64,000 bases of DNA from Labyrinthula sp. Ha (taxonomy: Eukaryota > Sar > Bigyra > Labyrinthulida > Labyrinthulaceae): positions 992,001 through 1,056,000 of the forward strand of contig JAALGZ010000010.1 in NCBI GenBank assembly GCA_015227615.1. Direction: 5' to 3'. Every line of letters begins with the position of its first letter. Positions within the stretch are counted from its first letter, which is position 1. Below the pieces are notes generated by a model, which did no database searches, was not told the DNA's origin, and saw nothing but the letters and a program-made list of their open reading frames with translations. The position numbers were made by a program, and so were the translations under genes. Positions 21,692-33,900 of this stretch are shown one piece after another.

Positions 21692-22768
21692 TCACCATGC
21701 AACTATAGTTATCGTAATATCATCCTCAGACTGTCTCTTTGCTGCAAGTTCTACTAAACAGGATGCAACAAAAGCCGGGTCTCCAGTTGAAGCAAGCATA
21801 TTTCTAGTAAAGTTTACTGCCATCTCATTCGACACTGTATCCCAGAGCCCATCAGTCGCAACTATTATAAACGCATCCTTAACCATTCGAACTTTTTTCA
21901 CTTCAGGCTGACTAATCAAAATATTTCTTCGAGAAGTATTGGCAATCTCCTTAATATCCAAATCCCCAAATGTTCTACTTGGTTCCAAAGACAAAATCCT
22001 ACCAGATCGAACGAACTCATTACCACCCGCATTTCCAATGCGCTCTTTCTCGAGAAGCAAGTCAGCTCTGTGATCATTTGTTAGCTGTTTGAATCCTTTA
22101 TTCCCATTTCCCACAGCTGGAAATCCAGCTACAGCTCTACAGTCTCCTATGTTTGCTATTATTGCCTCGTAACCTTTGATTAGAATGGCTGTTGCACAGG
22201 ACCCACTTGTTTCGTCTTCTTCCTCTGCCATTGTCATAAACTCATCTTCCACCTCAGCAAACAGATTCGCAATTACTTCTTCTCCATCATCCCAGGATCT
22301 TGGATCAGAAAAGTACTTCTTGATGAACCTTGAAAAGTTTGTGCTTACCCATTGTGCGCAATCTGTTCCCCCATGACCATCAAAAACCCCTGCAAATGCG
22401 TCAATCGCTGGAGTTAAATTAAACTCTTCTGCTACACGATCTTCATTTTCATGATGTAAGCCTTCACGAGAGGTGCTTCCGATCCGTACAACATGACTTT
22501 TCCCCTCAACCTCCACAATTTTTCTCTTGGCTCTTTTACGTTTACTTTTTTTTGATCGCTTTGACCGTTTACTCTTTTTTCTGTTTCCATTATCGAGCAC
22601 AGGCGGAAATTTTTCTAATCCACCTTTTTTAGGAGCTGGCTGTAAAATATAAGTGTTCGGATTCTGAGTTTGGGTGGTAGAACTTACATCTGAAAGCGGT
22701 TTTGGAGGTGGTCGATTTGAAGCCTTTTTCTTTTTGCTACGCTGGAGTAAACCGAAGGATTTGTTCAT
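21692..22768 (-). CDS. PP2C-family protein phosphatase, probably nuclear
   Basis: A 358-residue PPM/PP2C Ser/Thr phosphatase. Metal-binding and core motifs are present: ENEDR (107-111), GVFDGHGG (127-134), SGSCA (188-192), NIGDCRAV (206-213), DHRA (232-235), ATDGLWD (304-310) and DDIT (349-352). The Asp residues that hold the two Mn/Mg ions are conserved, so it should be active. It removes phosphate from Ser/Thr of substrates I cannot name. Residues 63-83 form a dense Lys/Arg block that looks like a nuclear or nucleolar signal. The preceding 60 residues are disordered and proline-rich. GGGCCAATC (22849-22857) and an inverted GATTGGC (22837-22843) lie about 70-90 bp upstream of the ATG. Confidence 0.94.
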   Translation of the reverse strand: MNKSFGLLQRSKKKKASNRPPPKPLSDVSSTTQTQNPNTYILQPAPKKGGLEKFPPVLDNGNRKKSKRSKRSKKSKRKRAKRKIVEVEGKSHVVRIGSTSREGLHHENEDRVAEEFNLTPAIDAFAGVFDGHGGTDCAQWVSTNFSRFIKKYFSDPRSWDDGEEVIANLFAEVEDEFMTMAEEEDETSGSCATAILIKGYEAIIANIGDCRAVAGFPAVGNGNKGFKQLTNDHRADLLLEKERIGNAGGNEFVRSGRILSLEPSRTFGDLDIKEIANTSRRNILISQPEVKKVRMVKDAFIIVATDGLWDTVSNEMAVNFTRNMLASTGDPAFVASCLVELAAKRQSEDDITITIVAW

Positions 22769-22836
22769 TTGTTATTTAGCGTTGTCGGTGGCTTTTTCTT
22801 CTACTTACTTTTTTGTGTACAGTCAAAATGAGACTT

Positions 22837-22857
22837 GATTGGCTGGCTGGGCCAATC
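22837..22857 (-). promoter_or_regulatory. Paired CCAAT-type boxes upstream of the PP2C gene
   Basis: GATTGGC and GGGCCAATC lie in opposite orientation about 70-90 bp upstream of the start codon. Related words occur upstream of bL21m/SET, the third EGF-7TM gene and the LRR gene. The role is inferred. Confidence 0.35.
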
Positions 22858-25800
22858 GTTTAACACCACTGATTTCTTGCCGTTAACTATATTTTGAAAA
22901 AATTACTTTATGCATTAAATGGTAAAAACCGGGATTGAGAGTTTAGAAGTTATGGTTTTTAAAATTACTTACTGGAGCAAATATCACTTAATAAACTCAT
23001 TATATATCTCTTTATCTCGTTTCAGATATTTGTTGTTTTCTTGAAATTGCTCCTTTCTGGGTCTCTCTTCAAGAATGTTTTAGTACTTAAAGTACTCCGT
23101 GGTCAGTGAGACAAGAAAAACACAGTCATTTAATTCTGTTCAACTGTTGAGAAAGGCATACTATTCTTGTTATTGGCTCAATTTCTTTCTTGAATTATTA
23201 ACATATGTTTCTTCAATGTTCTAAGTATTTTGTTTTGTCAAGGGGAAACGTTACAATTAGACATTTGGAACTCGATATCTCTTTGCATACAGAAAACAAA
23301 ACTTTCATCGCCATGAACAGTTCTACAGGGGTTTGCACTAAAGGAATGGACATGTATTAGTCGAATTCTTTTTGCAGTTACTTTATCAAAGTCGATAACC
23401 GCTTGATGTTAGCGGGTAGAACTTGCGGTGCTATTGAGATGAATATGTGTATTAAAACGAAAAGTAGGTGAACGGGTTCACTAAGTAACAAAAGATAGGG
23501 ATAATCCTCCAAGAAAACGACAAGATAATTTGATTTTCTCCTTAAACTCACCTTAGGTTTAGTTACTTATTTCTTCCTTCCAGGTGTTTGTGGTAATAGC
23601 AAGTTTATGTAAAGATAACAAAAATGTTTAACTAGCAGAAAGAAGAAAACTATTTGCTAGACCTATTATTTGCACCCCTGTCTTCTATTAATCGAAGTTC
23701 GATCTTCAACAGTCCTACCATTATTAAAGTTTGGGAGGAGTATCGCTAGAAATAAGCTAGAGGAATTATTAAGAGGAGGAAAGGAAAAAGTCTTTTCTTA
23801 AGAGACTGATCTTTATTAAAATAAATGAAGAAGCTGCTAACGGAATTTTAAGTCTATCTAAGAAACATTAAAACTCATTGTTATATATTGGATATCATAT
23901 GAACATTAACAACGCGTAGCTTTCCTGTAATCGCTTAGTATGTACTCAAATACCATTGGGTTCTTTCTACAGTATTCCATCGCACCGAAATACTTTTGAA
24001 TTAATACTTCGACGCTTAAGATCTATGCTAAAGATGTGTTTTTCCTATTTTATAGTTCTTCCCTTCTCGAAAACATCTCGGTTTGTTCTATTAACGCTAA
24101 CTGACTTTAATTTTTCTTGGGTTACCCAGTATACATACTGGTCAAGTGGAAGTAAGTATATCCGAGTCTTGAATTGACTATAAAGTCAGGTATTAGTTTC
24201 TATGGGCCGCACACTCTTGGAACCAGTTTTTGGTCATATATACGAAGGTTTTTCTTGCGGTTATTGGTAACTTTGGGAATTTGAATTTCCGAACTTTCGC
24301 TTACAGTTTTCCCTTTAAGATATCCCTTACCGGAACATGAATTACCGGTAATGTTGTTAAACTCGATAATTCCGCTAATCGTTTGTTCTACAAAATTCTT
24401 TCCGAATTCTAATTTCAAGTAATATTTTGGTTTTCATTGGACTGCGCTCAGTTTTTGTTTACAGTATGATTATCACATATAATAATAATGCAATAAACAT
24501 ATCTAAAAGTTTTTTTTTCATTTTTGAGGCTCAAGCACTCTAGGGTATATTAATTTTCTATGTTTTCCAATTCAACTTTTGCTTTTGGGGGAAATACCTA
24601 GAATGCGAAGAGTTTGTTTCTATGGAAATAGCTACAGCTAAGTAATCAACAAAAATTCTTAGGAATTATATGAAATATCTCTGAGTACTTAAAACAAACT
24701 ATGATTTAAAAAACTTGATTTTATATTGGATATTAAATATTTTTAAAATTTGAGAAATCAGAGTGGACTGAACTAGAAAACAATGAAGATAAAAAAAACT
24801 TACGATTTCAAGTTTTTTTGTTTCCTATTTTGAAGTTTTTCCCATGGAGAATAATATTATTTTGAAGTTGTCCTTGTTACGACTACATCGTAACAGTATC
24901 GAAGTTTTGTATGGAAATGTAGTGCAATGATCATGTAATCTTAATCGTTGGCATAAACGCTTCACATATATCCTTAAATATTGCAAGCACAACATAATCC
25001 ATACTTTCGCAGGGAATTACATACTTAAAACAATAAAAAGTATACAAATGCCATGATTACTGAATATGACACATAATATTTCCTTGTTTCTGTCACGAGA
25101 TCTTCTTCAAATAGCACATCTCCGCTTATTAATTACTCTCCATTGAAACAATCTTCCTAAATATACATTTAAAAGATTCAATAAAGAAATTTTGCATTTT
25201 AAACTTTAGGAAAGGTCAAATTTCAAGGTTCTTTTCACAGAGGTTACCCATCAGCAAAGCAAGATACATCCAAACATAACATCACGTTGAACAACTCTAT
25301 AGACGATCTGCTTTATCTCAGTTCATAGAAAGTTAGCAAGTCCAACTTTCTCAGTAAGTTTTCAATGCTATTCCATTCCGCTTAATTGTAACTTAACTAA
25401 ACTTTACCCAGAAAAGTAAGATTTCCAGAATCTACACATCTGTAAATGTGAAGTCTCACTCTTGTAATAATCTTATAGATTATTGCTCTAGACTCTCTCA
25501 AAGAACGAAAATGTATTATATGACTTTAAGTTTGTGTTTGCAGAATTTTTGAAAACCTTTTCAAAAAAAAGTCGATATCATCGTAGAATTCTGTTATTCT
25601 CAACCTAAATTCATGTAATATGTAAAAAAATACGCCTATGATCGTTCAGTAGACCTTGCAAATTGAAACAATGAGCGATCTTTGATTCAAAAATAGGTTC
25701 AACATATTTTTAGTGTATTCTCCAATGAGTTCCTAGTGAACTGTGCTCTTTCCATGATCATGTTAACACTAAAAAAGGTCATCTTTAAATGTGCACTAGT

Positions 25801-28800
25801 ACTGAATGAAAAGGCTAAATAACACAACAACCCCCCAAAACTTAAGTAATTTAATATTTGATTGTGATAATTTCCCTTCCATTTTTTTAGAGAGCTTTCT
25901 AACTTTCCTGTTAACCACAGCTAATGATACTTGATATTAGTTTACTTGGTTTCAATCTTAACTTTTAAACACCCAAAATAATTCTTTCATTACCTGAAAT
26001 ATTGCGAAATTGTATCCTAACTATTTCCAACAGCAATTTATGGTAACCTAGTATAGGAATACATTGCGTTAGAAATTTTCTTCAGTTGTGATTACACAAA
26101 CTTCTGTCATATTCTTATGGATGTTAAATGATAATTGGTGCTATATTCGGGTTTACATGTGAAAAAGTTCCAGAAACCTAACCTACAATATTATATAAGA
26201 AGCCCTCATTAAATTAGGCTAATAGAACTCCTCAAATAACAGTAAATCTAAGTTATATATGTTTTCTCATGTAATTAAGCGAAGAAACTGCTAATGTTAA
26301 GGTCTAGGTGATAGCAGTGGTTCTCTTATTGTTGAAATAGGTTTTCAAGTATTTCTATTTTGAATTATTCATTTTAAAAAGTAATTTTGTCTGTGTTTTT
26401 AATTAGACCTCTTTAGCTATTACTTCTAGTTGGAAGAGAAATTTCATAGTTATTTGGGCACCCAAAATACTAGATCGCACTGGTACTCTTAGTGTTTATC
26501 GGATTACTGTAAATTTTCCGTTAATCCTGTTTAGTGGGAAACCAGTAGGCTTTCTACACGGTACGGAAAATAATATTCCCAAAATCACATTCCGATAGCG
26601 AACACCTATGTATGTTTGTGTATATTCTCCATTGTTCGGGGGCTTCAAGTTTTGCTCACCTTAGCAAGATTATTCGAACTAGATCGCGAAGTGAAACTTT
26701 GCCATTTGCTAAAACATCCAAGAAATGATATTTGAAGTATTGGGAATGGTGAGGATAAAGTTGGGATATTTGCACAAGACAGAAGAATATCTCCTTTGCC
26801 AGGGTTCTAGAGAAATCTTTGAATATTAGTCAAAATTCTTTTGCAACAAGATATTTCAAATATCATTGGATCTCACATCAGTTGCGGAGGTTCTAGAGGA
26901 TCAGAATGAATTTGATATCTTAACTACTCCCAAATGGGGTATATCAACTTCTTCTTCTTGAGTTATGGTCTCAAATGGAGAATAATACATTCTTGAGAGT
27001 CGAAATCGTACAAGAGGATAATACGTTCAGCACAGTATCCATTGCATACTCAGTAACATGTGTCATATCATTTTTTGCACTGTAAGAGATACTTAACTAA
27101 CTTAATTAACATATTAATTTGGTGAGAGGCAAACTGTAGCATAATGCTGTTTATCTCTAAAGAAAGTGTATAGCATAGTCCTTCAACATTCATCTACTAT
27201 ATCAAACCCTCTCTAGCAGGAGAGCATATTACTGTTAGCTCCTCCTGCAGTAAGGTAGTACTAACTGGCCAATTCTCTTCTTAAGTCATAGTTAGCTCCT
27301 GGGAATCAAGTTCAAGACTGACATAAGAGTTCTCGTCTTTACTTGTAGTAGTGGGAGATTGATTTAGTAATTTTTATGAACTATTCAAGGTTTTGGTAAT
27401 ACAACATCTAGTTTTACAAATACTAAAAAAAACTATTTTGTTTTGAGTAGAACAAGATTCTTACTCGCAGCTTCTTAGGCAAAGTCAAATAAATGAGGAA
27501 ATAAATGTTACTTCCTTCATGATAGGCTATGCATAAACGGAAGAAATCAAGGTAAATTATCATACTGAGAGTTCTTGAGATTAAAATTTTTTCAGAGATC
27601 AATTTCACCACTACAGAAAGTTTTAAGAGGAAAAGGGATCTATTTTCCTTTCAAGCTATCCAAAAGATAAAAGCATAAATGTTGAACATGATATATCGTG
27701 TAAATGAAATTTTTAAAGTTGATATATACTATTTCTACTAAGGAAAGTCATGAAGACTTCGGACATTATAGTAAAGAACTAAGTGTCTTAATTGCTGGAA
27801 ACGGGAACTAGCCTGAACTGTATTGTTTACACTATTGGGCTCACAAGTAAATTTGTACTTTGCTGCTCTTCTTACCTGAAGCCGCACCAAATAACTTAGA
27901 AAGCGTTTGATAGAGTTTGAAATCCAAGAAGTCATAACTATGGTGCTATGTATAGCAATAATCTAATTCATTTCATAGCTCCTGCTTGTTCAAGTGCAGT
28001 TCCTGTATATTGTTGTGTTTTGGTAAAGCTGTTTATTGCTGAAACACTTCAGAGCCAACATTGTAGCTGTCGAGGCATTAAAATCCTACAAATGGGGCTT
28101 TGTTATGTGAAAGCAAAAATTATACTGTATCCTTTAGGTACAGATGTTAACCAGTTCGTTCTATATCTGTTAGTGCATTACAACTTAGGAGTTATTTCTT
28201 TGAGACATAGGAGTCAGTTCCGTGTCACAGTAGCGTGAGATGCGAAACGCATTTTGTGTTCCATATTTGTCAGAATCTTGCAAAATCAAAGTTATGCAAT
28301 AATAAAGTAACAGCAGAGCGTGGTTGTTTTGGGAACCACCCCGACATTAAAACAAACTCGAGGAATGGCGGCAGTAACGTTTTTGCTTTTGATGCTCAAT
28401 CCAAACTGGGACACAAAGAAGAAAAGGTAAGTCTAGGATTCTTCTGTTCTGTTCCTTTGTTTTCTAACAACATGTTATTTAATTTTTTTCTTAGAAATTA
28501 AGCAAATTATTTGTTTTGTGAGCTCCTACTTGACTCCTAGTTAATTTTAAAAATAAAACGCTATCGTTTCAATGATTTCTGGTGGTGTACACTACGACTT
28601 TTCTTTTTTCTACAATTAGAAACTTCTACAAAAACTCTATTACCCAGAGTATCTTCTAAGTTATCAGCCGACAGCCATATTATGCTTCGGTAATGTTGTC
28701 AAAGGGTTCTCGGTCCCTGTTTTCTTACCGAAAGTTGTACCTGTAGTTATCTTCTTGCCTTTTTGGGCACGTCTATCTTTAAGTAACGGCAAGCTAAGAT

Positions 28801-29333
28801 ATACGATATAAACATGTTTTTTTTTTCTTCTTTTGATGTTTCCTAATAATAAATAACTTGGTCTTTATAGAAATCTTTTGGTTTAGAAGTTAAACTTAGC
28901 TCAGAAGAAGACTGTTTCGTCCAAGAAAAAAAACTATTGTATTTCTATTATGTGAAAAGATAATATTATTTTTACGTCAAATTTTGTTAGACTTTGCGTA
29001 TCATTTCTGATCGTAAACATAATAAAAATATGGGTAATTAAATCAATCTTTTACGTCGCATACAGTGTAAATTTTCTTCTTCTTTTCCCTATTCCCAAAT
29101 TAAATCCTTTTATAATCCACTCTAACGGATATAACTTAGAACACTTCTCAATACTTTGCCGTTAAGTTAAGATTTAGACAATATCAGACTGAAGGAAGAA
29201 GATAACGACATCTGGGTAGGTCGTGAGTTTAGCTGACAGACGACAGTTTATTTTTTATCGGGTTGATATAAAAAAATAAACACAAATAAACAAAAGCGAA
29301 TAAACTAGTGACCCTGGGGAACATTCGCGAAAT
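22858..29333. other. Intergenic desert of 6.5 kb
   Basis: No gene recognised. Frames are short and of random composition. The only stretch that differs is about 27948-28501, which is somewhat richer in GC and ends in a GTAAGT donor-like site (about 28427) with a pyrimidine-rich TTTTTTTCTTAG acceptor-like site at about 28495. Confidence 0.5.
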
Positions 29334-30974
29334 ATGAAGCTAGGAAGAATATTTACTAGGACACCCCGACTCATGGCCCAGGGATTGAAGCTGTACTTGA
29401 GGTTTGCTGCTCTGCACATGTGCTATAAAATCTTGAAGGCGCTTTGGCTTAATTTGCGAGCCTACTCCGCATGGAAACACATTCCAGGTACAACGTTTGA
29501 TATATTCTGTACGAGACTCAAGAAAAACTTTTTGCGGGTGCGTGACTACTATCTGGATCAATATTCCCGTTTTCCAAGTGCACCCCTTTTGAGAAAAACA
29601 GAAGGATGTCAGCTCTCACTTATTTGTAACAACGCAGAATCAGTGCAGTGGCTTTTGAAGGATGACTTTCAAAGTTTTACGAAACCTGCTTCAGAGACGA
29701 ATGTGGTGTACAAACTTCTGAGAGAATTCATTGGTCCGAAAGGGATTTTCACGCTTTCTCATGGAAAGCATCTGTCAAAAGAAAGTCATGAAATGTGGTT
29801 TAAGCAGCGAAAAATAGCATCTAAAATATTTACAAGAGGTAATTTCTCAAGTTTCATGTCAGAAACCTTCATCGAAAAGGCAATTATCATGACAAATGTT
29901 ATTCTGAAGGAAGACGAATATTTTGATATGCAGAATCTGTGCTTTAGATTTTCAATGGACAGCATAGAAAAATTATTCTTTGGAAAAGATGTTAACTCGT
30001 TACAAGGAGAGATGTCTATCTATGCGAAGGCGTTTGATGGAGCTGGTCAATGTTTACTTAAGCTGTACATCCAGAATCTAGTACCTATGATCATGGAGCA
30101 GTTTCTTCCTTTTCCTTTTGATAGGTGCTTATGGGATTTGTCTAGGAAGAACACAACAGCTCAAAAAAAGTTCGAGACGAATGTGAAGATTTTATACAAA
30201 CATGTGCAGAGTTTTATAGAGGAGATAAAGGTTGATAAAACTATTAGTGAAAGAAGAGATTTACTTGCTAATTTTCTCAACTCTGAGCTTAATTTACAAG
30301 AAAGACAAATGGAAGATGATATGTTACGGGATTTGATCCTTAATGCTACTATAGCAGGTAGAGACACGACTGCATGTGCAATGAGTTGGATGCTGTATGA
30401 GCTGAGTGAAAACCTCCATGTTCAAAAACTTCTGTGCGCTGAAATTTCACGGTGCTCAAACTCCTGGAAAGAAAAAGATGGGTTTAGAGTTCCTAAGTTA
30501 GAGGATATTACTCATGAGAAGATGCCAATTTTAACTGCGGTTATTTACGAAACTTTGAGACTCCATCCTCCTGTTCCTGTTAATTTCAAAGTTGCTACTA
30601 GAGACACTCATTATCTTGATGGTACGTTGGTTCCAAAAGGTGTCAAGGTTGTATATGATACCTATTCGATCAATCGAAATCCTGCTAATTGGAGTAGACC
30701 GAATGAATTTTTGGTTGATAGATGGATTCCTTTTAAGCAACCGAGTATGTATAAGTTTCCTGTATTTCAAGCTGGTCCTAGGTTTTGTTTGGGGAAAGAT
30801 ATGGCACTGTTAGAAATGAAGATATTAGCCTGTGTTTTATTGCAAAAGGTTGAGATTAAGTTGAAAAAAGGGGAAAAGATTTACCCCAGTATGAGCTTGA
30901 ATATGTCGATTTCGAATAATTATGAAAGAACTTCGTTTAACTTGTGGATGAAGGCTAGCCAAAGGGAAAACTAA
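29334..30974 (+). CDS. Cytochrome P450, CYP86/CYP704-like fatty-acid hydroxylase
   Basis: A 546-residue P450 monooxygenase. The N-terminal 50 residues are basic/hydrophobic and can anchor it in the ER membrane, followed by the proline-containing hinge HIPGTT. The I-helix motif is AGRDTTACAMSW (341-352), the K-helix is ETLR (406-409) followed by LHPPVP, and the haem loop is FQAGPRFCLG (478-487) with Cys 485 as axial ligand. AGRDTTA and RLHPPVP are typical of the CYP86 clan, whose members omega-hydroxylate fatty acids with NADPH-P450 reductase. The substrate here is not provable from sequence. There is no intron. It stands alone between two deserts. Confidence 0.93.
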   Translation: MKLGRIFTRTPRLMAQGLKLYLRFAALHMCYKILKALWLNLRAYSAWKHIPGTTFDIFCTRLKKNFLRVRDYYLDQYSRFPSAPLLRKTEGCQLSLICNNAESVQWLLKDDFQSFTKPASETNVVYKLLREFIGPKGIFTLSHGKHLSKESHEMWFKQRKIASKIFTRGNFSSFMSETFIEKAIIMTNVILKEDEYFDMQNLCFRFSMDSIEKLFFGKDVNSLQGEMSIYAKAFDGAGQCLLKLYIQNLVPMIMEQFLPFPFDRCLWDLSRKNTTAQKKFETNVKILYKHVQSFIEEIKVDKTISERRDLLANFLNSELNLQERQMEDDMLRDLILNATIAGRDTTACAMSWMLYELSENLHVQKLLCAEISRCSNSWKEKDGFRVPKLEDITHEKMPILTAVIYETLRLHPPVPVNFKVATRDTHYLDGTLVPKGVKVVYDTYSINRNPANWSRPNEFLVDRWIPFKQPSMYKFPVFQAGPRFCLGKDMALLEMKILACVLLQKVEIKLKKGEKIYPSMSLNMSISNNYERTSFNLWMKASQREN

Positions 30975-33900
30975 AGACACATTGATATGCTGAAGATAAA
31001 ATAATATTGTCGTATTGCTTTATCTAAGGTTGAATAATAACGTGTTGTTCCACAAGGGTTCTTTCTTTTTCGCTTCGCTTTTGTATCTTTGGTCCAGAAA
31101 GAATCCAAACTGAATTGGAGAATCATGGGGCCAAAACCCCGTTCTTCTAATAGGCTAAGATCACTCTCAATACACATTGCTTCTGCGTTGACCCACTTTC
31201 TGTTGGTTAGAGCTAGCAAGATAAAAGAATGAAGAAACCGGGACAAAAAAATCTCTTGTGACCTTATGCATTCTCATTCACGTTGACAGCAATATAGAAA
31301 ATCAAAAGTGGTCAAGTAAGAATTTCTGTGGTAACATTTTTGCACCATAAGACGCCAAGAATGGAAAAGCTAGAAAGTTTTTGTTGTCATACTTGCAAGA
31401 GATAAGAAATTATTGCGAACACATAGGGGATATGGAATATATAAGTTCAAAGGAAAAGTAAGGGGACTTAAGAAATATAAATTGAAATGAAATTGGTACC
31501 CAGCAAGTAAGAAATATTCAGGGTTGCTAAAAGAAAATCACTGGGTTTTCTTTTCAACAGGCCAAAACTAATACTAGATTAGAGTTTTGCTAGCACCCAA
31601 TAGTTTGCTGATTTACTCAAAGATTAAGGGATAGCTTTCTATTAGCACTATGATTTAATTGATGGAAAAACTGGTGAATCCCTTTCATATATGGAAAACT
31701 CTTACAATAAAAAACATAACATGAGGGCTTCAATGCTCGACCACTAGCAGAAAGTGAAATGATCAGAATTGAGGAACCTTACAAAATTCTGCTTTTCTCG
31801 CTTTTAGCGTGCGTGTTCTGTAAAAAAACTCTTAAAGAGTTTGCTGAAGACCTAAAACAATCCTATGTTAAGCAAATTACTGCTTGAGCTGAATTATGCA
31901 ACAACTATAGAGGAAAATAATTTGATAATCTCGTTGGGAACATTAGTTACACTAGACGTTTCTCTTCTTCCTGTTATGTCTTTGTGCAGTTTTCACATAT
32001 GTAAAATGAATTTGTCGTGTCATCATTACAACCCTTACTGGTGTAGATATTAGTTTCCATCTAGTTCTGTGAAAGATCTTCTTTGTCTTTATGAGAAAAC
32101 TGCAGATGTTCCTATGAGTTCAACTTTAGGGATTGCATCCATTCTGGAAAATCTAAAAGGTGGGGATAGAACTCAGATAGATTAGGATATGGTAACAACA
32201 GCGTAGCGGAGGAAAACTTGAATATGTTTTCTAGTATGAAGGAACTAAGCTCTGATGAGGCTGCTAAAATTAGGTTGTCCGAAGAAGGTGATGAATAATG
32301 GGTTAACTCAAAGGGGAAAAGAAAAAGTCAACATAACTAGAAATATATTATTAATAAAAAGTAAATGACCCTAGTTTCATTTGATTTAACCAATTCAACA
32401 CTTTAGCAACTCTTGCCTCTGATCCTTAGCTATGATTTTGTGCCAAGAACGTACTATCATCCTTGGATTATAAATCACGCAGCAGGATGGAATAAATCAT
32501 AAAGTATATTTTTTAAGTTACTTCACTTAAGTATATAGAGGCCGGCGAATCATCATTCAAACCTATAACATATTACTACTTGCAACTAGAATCATAAAGA
32601 GATAACCCTCTACTTTAATATGCCATTGAGGTGCCATGTTTGCTGAATAAAACTATGATTGAGAGAGAAAATTAGAGAAAAGTGGCTAGCTTAATCAACT
32701 CTCCCATAGAAGCCTGTGTTAAAGAAAGATGATGAGGTGATGGGTTAATGAGTGAATAAACTTATCATTTTACAAAGAGTATAACAGGAAGCCAACACTT
32801 CCATACCGAGGTTAAGTTAGGGTTACACGTGGTACATTCAAGGTGCACATGCATGCAATTTATAATTTGAAGCTCCTATGAACGTCATGGGATACTACAG
32901 CTCTGATCCAAGATAGCGTTTAAAAGAATGATACAACACACTTCGGATATGGCAATGGATGAACTTAGCATTTATATAGAGTCAGCTGCACACGTGATCA
33001 TATGTTCTACTGCCATGTACGAGCATTTGAACAATGCACTTAAGCATACAGGGTCCAAACTTGTAGTAAAGACTGCATAGTGAACCTTGAGAGAGAACTC
33101 ATTTATCAATTAGAGAAAATTTTCGGGTTACTGAGTGAGTTTTAATACCACATTGAGAGAGGAATGAGTTCTTCAGTAAGGAGTTGACAGAGGAGTTGAT
33201 TGAGCAATTGACTGAGGGATAAACTGAGGAATTGAGTGAGGAGTTAATTGAGGATTATTAAAGCTCCTAAGTGAGCTTCTCCTCATTCAGGATTTTTAGT
33301 CTCATGATCGAGTTTTCACGATACTAAATATTCCCAAGATTTGCAATGGGTGAGTTAGAGCTTCAGGATCTTAAGCTCCTCAATGAAGTTTTCTTCACTC
33401 TGCATCCCTAGTCACACCCTATAGAAAATGTTGCCTATCACTTTTATAAAATGCCTCTATTGGGGCTATTAATTCTAGTCTGATGTGGTATATGGTGCAA
33501 TACTACCTTTAAAGGAACATCAATATGGTGCACATTATTTCAGATATAGATAATAGGAATAGGTGCTCAAATAAATCTATGAACAATGAATATTTGCGAC
33601 AACAGTAGAAGCACCTAGTACTGAAAGCGCTCAAGAGACAAATAGTCGGTGTTAAGGAGTTTGGGGTGCTTTGTAGCATTCATATAATGATATAGTTGGC
33701 TTACAGAAATGACTTTAAAAACATTAAGAAGCAGAGGGATACGATTACTTAAAAACCAAGTTAATTGCGTCAGAATAAACGACGGTAAGAGCCCCAGAGG
33801 ATTATAGTGCCTGGTAAAAACAAACCATGGTTTAAAAATAAAATGTAGCTCTGTTATGTTATGACAAGAAAGTCTTATATTTGTCTTCAGGAACAAAATA

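Noticed and set aside
30971-31246. 91-codon minus-strand frame whose stop overlaps the P450 stop by 4 bp, as in the real convergent pairs
   Set aside because: No ATG at its beginning, a tail of random hydrophobic residues, no recognised motif and no splice junction that improves it. The overlap alone is not enough.
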